Shown here: positions 56,569 to 64,000 of the stretch, piece after piece
Layout: each line of letters begins with the position of its first letter
Numbering within the stretch: position 1 is the first letter of the stretch
Assembly (NCBI GenBank): GCA_950295325.1
Contig: OX485808.1
Span: 20,912,527 to 20,976,526, forward strand
Direction of reading: 5' to 3'
From: Polytrichum commune
Taxonomy: Eukaryota > Streptophyta > Polytrichopsida > Polytrichales > Polytrichaceae
DNA length: 64,000 nucleotides
The notes under the pieces: generated by a model
Seen by the model: only the letters and a program-made list of their open reading frames with translations
Database searches by the model: none
Told to the model about the DNA's origin: nothing
Made by a program: the position numbers and the translations under genes

Positions 56569-59500
56569 TCATCTGCTGCCATCTGCACACGGAGGTGAAA
56601 ATTTTGCATCTCCGGCGAGTATTTCCGCCTCTATGAACCTACACGGCTCCTCTTCTCTCTTCCAGAGCACATCGACATGGCCAAACCCAGGAACGGTGTG
56701 CAGTTCCACATTACTAAACCTTCGCACCATCTCTTCCGACAATGAAATTTGGCATGACGTGTCATCTTCTCCATGGTAAACAAAAATGCGCTGATTTTGT
56801 TTCTGTAGTTTGAGAAGCGCAGGAATCACAGCATGTGTTCCACCTAGCAATGTGTTGTGGGTCATGTGCCATGCTGCATCATGGTGGTTGGTAATATAAT
56901 CAGCAATAAAAGAAACAGGATACCTGCACACACAAAATTTAAGAAAATTAGCGAATTATTCAAGGTGCGTATTGAAGTTATCTTCTGACTCACCATGACT
57001 TTTGGTTGAAAGTTGGTTGTTTTGCATACAATGAGTTAAAAGCATGACTCTATTGTGTGTACAAAATCAGATTGCAAACACTAGTATACTCACCTCTTCA
57101 ACTTGCTGTGGAAGTATGCAACCCAGAATCTGTGTCTTGCATAAAAGAAATATGCGGCAGCACGGCTTAAATTGTAATATTTACTCACTAAGAGGGCTCT
57201 TATCCCCTTGACCTGCAATAAAAGTCAAGAGTTGTATCAGCTTTCCACACCCTAAAATGTCAAAATATCAGAGAAATGAAAGCAAAATAACTGCTCGTCA
57301 AAGAGTGCAAGGATTCTACGATCTGAAGACACATAGCCATGCCCATGAAATTCCAAACTCTACTCTATTTTGGAATTTTTGTCCACCAACTACATTCACA
57401 TTGTGTTGAAAGGAGAAAGAAACTCATTCAAGCTTTGGAGGGTATATATCTGCATACAAGTAAATATTCTCTTCAAAGAGAGAATTATAAAATCTCAAGA
57501 ACGTAGCCATTCCTGTGAAAATCCAAACTCTTCTCTTATTTTGGAATTTTTTTTCCACCAAACACAACGATTCATAAATTATCTTGGAAAGAGAGAAAAA
57601 CCATTCAATCTTTGAAGAGTTCGTATTCCCTTCAAAGAGTGTAAAATCCAAAGATATGAAAAACATCTCCTAGCTTGTGACAAGGAAGACTCTATCTAAT
57701 GAGCTTTTGAGTATTCATCCACCACGCATCCCCCAAACTACACGAGTCGTCAATTGCATCTACATAAAATTCAAACATTCAACAGAATGAAATCTTTGGA
57801 TTTGTACCGTAAAAGGGTCGATGAAGGCAAAAAATGCATCACACGGCAGTTGGACCAGTTTCCCTGATTCGTCAAAATCACCAGGTGGGTAGACGGGGGC
57901 AATCAATGTAATAGACCGAACTCGCTCCGGGCACCTTGCCGCGAGAACCAAAGCCATGATGCAGCCCATGGAATGGGCTACAAGGTGCACACTTTTCAAT
58001 CCATGTCTTTGAAAAATGGATTTTTCCAGACACTCAATGTGATCGGATAGAGTGTATGCACAGTCAACAGGACGTGGGCTTCGCCCACAACCCAGAAGAT
58101 CGGGTGCAAGTACTCGGTGCCGCGATTTAATGTCATCGGAAAGGTTGGGAATTATCTTGGTATCAAACCAAAACGACGAAGAGCTGAAAAGACCATGGAG
58201 GAATACCACAGCAGTGCTATCTACATACCACACAAAAAAGAAGTTAGTCTAAGATTTCATCAATCTTCAATAACCACAGAAGATTACATCTCTTTCAGTT
58301 AAATAATATTAGTCCTCTAATGAATTTCGAAGTCAAAACCTTTGAGAAATTCATCATGTTTTGATGAATAACTTGATAGGGTTGGCTGAAATTGCAGATA
58401 CTATAGATTGGTGGAAAGTTGAAGGATACTGTGATCTTGAAGTGAAGAAACTGTCAAAAGAACATATCTTAATAAGATGTGAGCATCTTTATGAGGTATT
58501 ATCAAATACCCATGCATGCAATTTCGCCATCAAACTTTTGGAGGTGCACAAATTTATGCTTCGAGGCAACTTAGGGGTTAAAGATGCTGTGATGGATTCA
58601 GTAACCTTTGAGACTTCAAAAACCTTCAAGATGTGAGCACTTCATGAGGCATAGAGGATAACCATGCATGAAATTTCACCATTAAAATTTTAAAGGTGGA
58701 CACATTTGTCCTCACACACGTTTAGGGATTACAGGTGTCTTACAAGATCTTCATAAACCACATGGCCAAAAACTGAAGAAACAAACAAAAGCCTGATTCA
58801 AGAAAATCATATTCTGAATGCATCAATTCTACAAGACTCCGAAATGAGTTTTGTGGGACTTCTTTTTTTTAAAGAAAAAAATTATTACCTCTTGTTGCAG
58901 TGTTGTGCTGAGGGTTAGGTGCAGCAATAGGTGATGCAAACATGGGTTTCAAACTGTTTCTGCTAATGTCAGTGTTCACTTCAAATTCTTCGCCACTACC
59001 ATTTGTGCACCTTTCTTTTCCTGATGTCATGTCATCACACCGCACAAAAAGTTTGCTCTGGGCCACTTTCAATGGCATCAAGAGGACGGCACATTCAGGG
59101 CACTGACAGTCTGACCACCGCGGTCGAATAGGATCCATTGTTTTCACATCCACATCCTGCATACAACCCATCAAGACTCAGAATCTTCAATTTACAAACA
59201 AACTTGACCTAAATTCACAGTCGTGGTAGAGGAGTGAAGAATCCTAAGAAATACCAACACAACAACAACACTCTTAAATATCGAACCTTATCATAACTGA
59301 ATGGCATGTGTATGTTCCAAGAAAGAAACCAATCAATCGCCAACAAAGCTACTTCACCTTCTGCCAGGAGTAGGGTGAAGTTTCATCATTTTCACATGTT
59401 TCCATTCACATAACAACCACACGTAACCCGAATTCACACTCAAATTCGCAGGTTTGGTGCGAGGTGCAAACAACCCCAAGAATACCCACATGACACCAAA

Positions 59501-61281
59501 AAACTCAGATAGAAACCATAAAACAACTGAATGGCATGCACAACTTCCAAGAAATCAATCAAATCACCTGCTGCAAGGATGATGCAATCGCTCTGTGAAT
59601 TCTCATGTTTCCAATTACAAACAGAATAAACAAACATAACCCAAATTCACAATCAATGTAGTTTTCGTACAGGAGCAAAACAATCTCAAGAAATATCCGC
59701 GTGATGCCAACATAACAAGTGAATGACATGCACATTTTCAAAGGAACCAAAATTGACACCAAAGCTTCCCCACCTCTATCTATGATTTTCACATGTTTCA
59801 ATCTCCAAATCAAACGAACATAACCTGAAATCACACTCAATGCAGTTTTGGTACGAGGAGCAAAACGATCCTTCGAAACACAAACACAACACCAACAAAC
59901 TAAGATAGAAATTGCATAATAACTAATGACATCAGTTAATATGTTGAATGGCATTCAACATATTAACTGATGTCATTCGGATTTTCAAAGAAATCAATCG
60001 ATCACTGCTGCTTGGAGAATGCAACAGATCTGTAATTTTCACATGTTTCCATTTACAATATAAACAAACATAACCCAAATTCGCACTCAACACATCTGCA
60101 AGGAGCAAACAATCCCAAAAAATACCCACAACCCTCGAACAAATTGAGATAAAAACTGCATGATAACTAAATGGCATGGACATCTTCCAAGAAATCAATC
60201 AATCAGTCACCTACTACAAAAAATGAAGCAGTCGATCCGTGATTTTCACATGTTTCCATTTAAAGACAGAACAAACAAACATAGACCAAATTTTCAGAAT
60301 TAACACACTCTTGTTACGAAACTAGTAATACCGACATGGCGCCAAAAAAATGATATGAAAACCACATATTAACCGAATGAAATGCACATATTCGAAGAAA
60401 CCAAATCATCGGTACCGAAGTTCCTTCACCTGCTGCGAGGAGGAGGATACAGTAGTCGATCTGTAATTTCCACATGTTTCCATTTACAGAACAAACAAAC
60501 AAGCATGACCCGAATTCACACTCGGCGCAGTTTTGGTACGAGGAGCTTACAATTCTAAGATAGACCAACACAACACCAAAAATTGAGATAGAAACTGCAT
60601 CATAACTGGAAGTTTTCCGAGAAACCAAATCATCAACACCCGAAGTTTCCTCACCTGCTGCAAAGAGGAAGGTGCAGTCGATCCATCATCGTTTTCACAA
60701 GTTTGAATGTCTTGGACTTCATAACCCCAGCATCCACATGTATCTCCTCTCACCTTCCTAGGTCGAATGATCCCAGCTCTTCTCGGCTTGGGTTGATCAC
60801 TTCTTGTTTCCTTTTCTTCTTCCTCTTCCTCGGAAGACGGAGAAGGGTTTTTCAGATCTGGCTCCTTCACTTTAGCCAACTGATTTGCTACCGGGAAGTA
60901 ATTTGCGTTCGGAGGAGGCCTGCCTTCATGGTAAAAATCGAGAATCCAAAAGAAAACTCCCATGGCCATGTTGACACATGCCATAAACGCATACAAAGCC
61001 TCCTCGGCTATCATCCTGAGAAATCCTGAGGTTTTCTTGCGAAGAACTGTGAGGCGGGAGGCAGGATTTTTAGTTTTAGTTTTGGATGAGAACAAGCCTG
61101 TGCCCCAGCAGAGGGCCAAGGCGGATGCCATCGCCCAATACAAAGTTGGTGAACGGTAGAGACATTCCATCGCCGCGATAGGTAATTCTGCTTCCATGGT
61201 GGTGGTCAAATTCTTACGGAGAGAAATTTCAGAAACCGAAATAGGAGAACAAATCCCTCCCCAACCACCAAACACCTTCAT
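56569..61281 (-). CDS. BODYGUARD-like alpha/beta hydrolase, five exons
   Basis: Minus-strand exons 61281-60655, 59156-58889, 58220-57808, 57212-57094 and 56923-56569 join in frame (GT-AG) to 593 residues. Two hydrophobic segments lie near 43-63 and 98-119, then an acidic run (EEEEEEKE), then PRWSDCQCPEC, a signature of the plant BODYGUARD family. The hydrolase core follows: oxyanion loop VVFLHGLFSSS (303-313), nucleophile Ser382 in AHSMGC, Asp530 in YHGEDD and His558 in GFGHVD. Arabidopsis BODYGUARD is an extracellular hydrolase needed for cuticle formation; the substrate is uncertain. The N-terminus is longer than in the roughly 470-residue Arabidopsis protein, and in-frame Met29 and Met38 are alternative starts. 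Introns 1-3 contain tandem duplications. Function in cutin or suberin assembly is inferred from family only. Confidence 0.9.
57288..57690 (-). repeat. Tandem duplication in hydrolase intron 3
   Basis: The segment CGTAGCCATTCCTGTGAAAATCC... at 57502 repeats the one at about 57329 (ATAGCCATGCCCATGAAATTCC...) with a period of about 173 bp. Shared phrases are TATTTTGGAATTTTT and TCAAAGAGTG. A partial third unit starts near 57635. Confidence 0.75.
58478..58745 (-). repeat. Tandem duplication in hydrolase intron 2
   Basis: AGATGTGAGCATCTTTATGAGG ... CCCATGCATGCAATTTCGCCATCAAA at 58478 is repeated about 150 bp on, at 58629 (AGATGTGAGCACTTCATGAGG ... ACCATGCATGAAATTTCACCATTAAA). The short open frame across the first copy (58361-58636, + strand) is incidental. 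Confidence 0.7.
59190..60720 (-). repeat. Seven-fold tandem repeat spanning exon 1 end and intron 1
   Basis: Degenerate units of about 205-232 bp are anchored on the exon-1 donor sequence (CACCTGCTGC on the + strand). Anchors lie at 59355, 59565, 59771, 60003, 60208, 60427 and, as the true donor, 60652. Each unit also has TTTTCACATGTTTCCATTTACA, AACATAACCCAAATTCACACTCAA and ACATCTTCCAAGAAATCAA phrases. On the transcribed strand nearly every unit keeps a GT (mostly GTGA) at the donor position. The unit includes the last 60 or so coding bases of exon 1. Confidence 0.85.
59925..59977. repeat. 53-bp perfect palindrome in hydrolase intron 1
   Basis: Arms of 26 bases (59925-59950 and 59952-59977; core CATCAGTTAATATGTTG) are exact reverse complements around a single G. 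It lies inside one of the intronic tandem units and explains that unit's extra length. Confidence 0.93.
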
Positions 61282-61860
61282 CTTCGTACCATCCTGCCCT
61301 TCAAAAATGGGATTTCCAATGCACTGAACTCAACCTCTATTTCCTTTCAACCCAATGTGCCCACATTCCGCAAATTGAGCTTCCCCGTACCCACACCCCC
61401 ACGTCCAACTCTCAATCTCCTTCCCACCCTCTTTTTTTCTCACAGATCCAAATCCCACACAAAAGCAGACGGACTCAACTTGCCCACTTCGGTAGAAAGG
61501 GGAAAAAAAAAATGGTGTGCAACAGATGATCAGAAAAGAGCCCCTGTTTTCAAGACAATCTTCTTTCACGTTGCCAAACTAAACCACCTCAACCGCCGCC
61601 AGAAACAGCAGAACAGAAACACCAACCACCCAAAAGCCCCAAGGAGAAGCTCCTTCCAAAGGATTCCAGCAGCACTTCTGTGACAAGAAGAAGAAGTGGT
61701 CGGTGAATGAATGGTGCTCGTGAGATCTGCACACGTTAGCCCAAAACAGGCAATAACTTAAAGGCAAAAGCCACCTCCCTCAAAATCTGAAACCACAATC
61801 TCAGACAGGTCCAGCTGCAGGTGAGCCTTCTTCACAGAGAGAGAGAGAGAGAGAGATCCT
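61282..61860 (-). promoter_or_regulatory. Upstream region of the hydrolase gene
   Basis: Contains a GA/CT dinucleotide run at 61838-61857, about 560 bp upstream of the ATG. Such runs are frequent in plant core promoters or leaders. No clear TATA box was found on the minus strand. Confidence 0.35.
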
Positions 61861-62965
61861 TAGAAGTGCAAAATGGCAGCAGCTCCGTGGAGATTGAATG
61901 AATGGGAGGGGCCAGGTTTGATGGAGAAGTTATCTTATTGTAACGCTGCACCCCAAAGACCCGAAATCCAACACGAGGCTGATGATGACTGTCACAGACT
62001 ACCTACATAGCAGTTAGCACCTCGCCACTTGCATTCATTTGAATGCACCCTCCCTGTTGATTCAAGGAAGTTGGACTGGTAGTTCGAAGTTGCTGCTTGC
62101 CTTGAACACCCTCCCCACCAATCCTGGCATCAAAATCAAGTTTACCCCCCCCCCCCTTCCCCCCAAACATCCTACGTACTTCCTTCCGAGAAACTTTGTT
62201 GTGTCCTTCAAAGTTTACCTCGAATCCGGAGCTGCTGCTTTGACGGATGCAGACACCTGTCTGTGAACCTAAAGAAAGTTCCCTTCTCTTCGGAGAGCTC
62301 CGAGCTCACGGGAAGTCAGGGGGAAAAAAGAAAAAGATCAACAACAAACAAATGGGTAAGTTCTTACTTACTTTTCCTTTGCTTATCATCATGACCCACG
62401 GTCTCCGAATTGCATCAACATACCTAGTGCGAGTAACTTAGTGCTTTGTTTTCCTTCCTTTGATTGGCGTGGCTTGCAGTCTTGTTGCTTTCTCTGACAT
62501 TGGCTTACAAGGAGATCTGTGGAACAGCAAAAGTACTCCCGCAACAGCATTCAATGTCTTGTGCAGAGGAGAGAGTGGAGAGAAGAGCGAGGCCTTGGGT
62601 GGACCGCCGCCGATTTTCACCATTTTCACCATCATTGTGGCATCATTTCAACTCTTCCGGTGCACTTTCTAACTTAAGTTACTCCAAGGTAGACGGTTGC
62701 TTTTCCCAACTACACTGATCACTCTCCCAATTTTTTAGTGTGCGTGTTACTAATCGGAGTTACGCAGTGCTATAACTATTCAATGAGAATGTGACATTTT
62801 ACCAAGCAAAGTCATTTGTGTTCTATAATGTCCCAACAACCTACTGAACTTTTGTTAATGAAAATTGAACTCCTAAGTAAGACGTTATTGTGTTGCGTCC
62901 CTCCAAACAATAACATGCACTAACTGGGATAATTAGTGTAGCGCACTTCTCCTATGCTACGAGAC
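61861..62965. other. Intergenic stretch
   Basis: A C run at about 62146-62157 and several short frames. 62780-62945 has phrases shared with 40370-40460 and 40815-40880 in reverse (TTCTATAATGTCCCAACAACCTACTGAAC), a decayed repeat. No gene is supported. Confidence 0.45.
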
Positions 62966-63330
62966 ATTCAATTAGTACAAGATGGTTTAGAACATTTGAG
63001 TCAAAGCTACACGCACTTTCCTCAAAAAAAATTGGAGGTCATGTGAATATCTCGTTCATTAACAAAGCGAAGCTTCTCGTGCTCGTTGCATCGTGATATG
63101 CCCCCCCCCCCCCCCATCATGTTGATTGTTGAGCCTATAATGGTTAGCTATCATAGTTTAAGCATGTAATCCAGTCTCTTTTGAACACATGGTGTCTTTT
63201 TGGTATGTGTTAATCTTGGAGCGACAACAAACCACATACCACTCAGATATAGGTGTTTGATTAAGATAAATAACCGAATCAAACTTGTCTACTTTAAGGT
63301 GTGTGTGGCTCTCTTGTGGGCACTTCAATT
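62966..63330. repeat. Dispersed repeat family D, copy near right end
   Basis: Family D landmarks ACAAGATGGTT, ATTGGAGGTCATGTGAATAT, poly-C at 63102-63115, ATGTTGATTGTTGAG, CTCTTTTGAACACATG and a TGTCTACTTTAAGGTGTG block. Confidence 0.65.
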
Positions 63331-63499
63331 CTTCTGACAATAAGAGAGATGGTGCTAAAGCATCTAGTATTTTATTGAAAAAAATAGATGCTCCTTGATA
63401 GCAGTTGAAAAGGAATTTCCAACACACCAAAGTATGTCTTATTTGGATTTTGTATGCAAATGTTACAAGGATTTAAAGTTTCATTGGTAAGGTAAGCGG

Positions 63500-64000
63500 G
63501 ACTTAAACAAATACTTTTCCCTTTGCACCCGTTTCTCATAAGATTTGAAACACCCATATTAGTGCAAGACGGTCAATAAATCCAACTCGTGCCCATAGCC
63601 ACTTTCCTTTTGGTTTTTGGAGCTTGCATGACTAATCTCATTCATTGTCAAAGTGAAGATTTTATGAGTTGATGAGATGATCGTATAGGTCCCCTGCTTA
63701 TGTTGACTACTGCGTTTGGAATGGTTAAGTAGTTTTGAGCATGTACTCCAATATGTTTTCAACACATGTCTTTTTAGTGTCCACACTCAATCATTCGCCG
63801 CTCAAATATACATGTCCATTTAAAGCGAGGCTTTGCATTAGGCACGAGAAGAGAAGAAAAACATAAAGAATAGAAGAAGACAAAGCCAACCATTGTATTG
63901 GTGTGATTGAGGGATGCTTCACCTTTATTATAGTGGTGATCAAAATAGGCACACCTACCTTACTTAAGGTGTGTAGCCCTATTGTGAGCACTTCAACTTC
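63500..64000. repeat. Dispersed repeat family D, last copy
   Basis: CCCTTTGCACCCGTTTCTCATAAGATTTGAAACAC, TTTTTGGAGCTTGCATGAC, TGTCAAAGTGAAGA, TAGGTCCCC, TATGTTGACTACTG, TTTTCAACACATGTCTTTTTAGTGTCC and CACCTACCTTACTTAAGGTGTG follow the family D order. The copy runs off the window. Confidence 0.65.

Noticed and set aside
58361-58636. 91-codon + strand frame in hydrolase intron 2
   Set aside because: It lies on the opposite strand inside a tandemly duplicated intron segment, and the second copy does not keep the frame.
62351-62718. Possible two-exon small secreted peptide (ATGG then GTAAGT, acceptor TTGCAG at about 62480)
   Set aside because: The splice signals look good, but the product has no recognisable family, a weak signal-like start and competing frames; it cannot be supported without transcripts.

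Overview
The window looks like nuclear DNA of a land plant, possibly a seed-free lineage, although the species cannot be fixed from sequence alone. The evidence is two intron-rich genes with GT-AG introns, one of them a BODYGUARD-type alpha/beta hydrolase (a plant cuticle family), a 5S-rRNA-derived relic, and a dense background of small DNA transposons, SINE/LINE copies and decayed repeats in AT-rich sequence.

Layout. 1-17336 holds no recognisable gene. It carries decayed repeats, a 720-bp TIR element (2653-3372), a MITE (3817-4171), a tRNA-derived SINE (6437-6805), a hAT-type MITE with a perfect 8-bp target duplication (12608-12893), a 5S relic (13248-13362) and a 123-bp LINE 3' fragment with a 17-bp target duplication (14059-14181). 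17350-31140 is one LINE insertion of about 13.8 kb bounded by a perfect 13-bp target-site duplication. It has tandem 5' monomers, an ORF1 (RRM-like plus coiled coil), a strange A/C-rich block of tandemly repeated ORF2 leaders, and an ORF2 that starts with a 2A-like ribosome-skipping motif. ORF2 then encodes an APE endonuclease, reverse transcriptase, RNase H, a CCHC finger and what looks like a second, restriction-like endonuclease. ORF2 is broken by one stop, one 14-bp duplication and one single-base frameshift. 31154-43700 is again repeat-rich and gene-poor, with a nested MITE pair, a 610-bp TIR element and a LINE zinc-finger fragment.

The genic part is 43.7-61.9 kb. On the + strand, nine exons (45105-51084) encode a 507-residue multi-pass membrane protein resembling the GPR107/lung-7TM type of seven-helix proteins without a large luminal domain. 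On the - strand, five exons (61281-56569) encode a 593-residue BODYGUARD-like hydrolase with an intact Ser-Asp-His triad. The two genes converge, separated by about 5.5 kb of repeats that include a hAT transposase C-terminal relic. Most of the longer introns, and the upstream leader of the first gene, contain local tandem duplications of about 150-300 bp, some of which copy the exon end and its 5' splice site.

The most interesting object is the giant dual-endonuclease LINE with its 2A motif. It appears to share its 3' tail, including a covarying terminal hairpin, with a tRNA-headed SINE, which suggests an autonomous/non-autonomous partnership.
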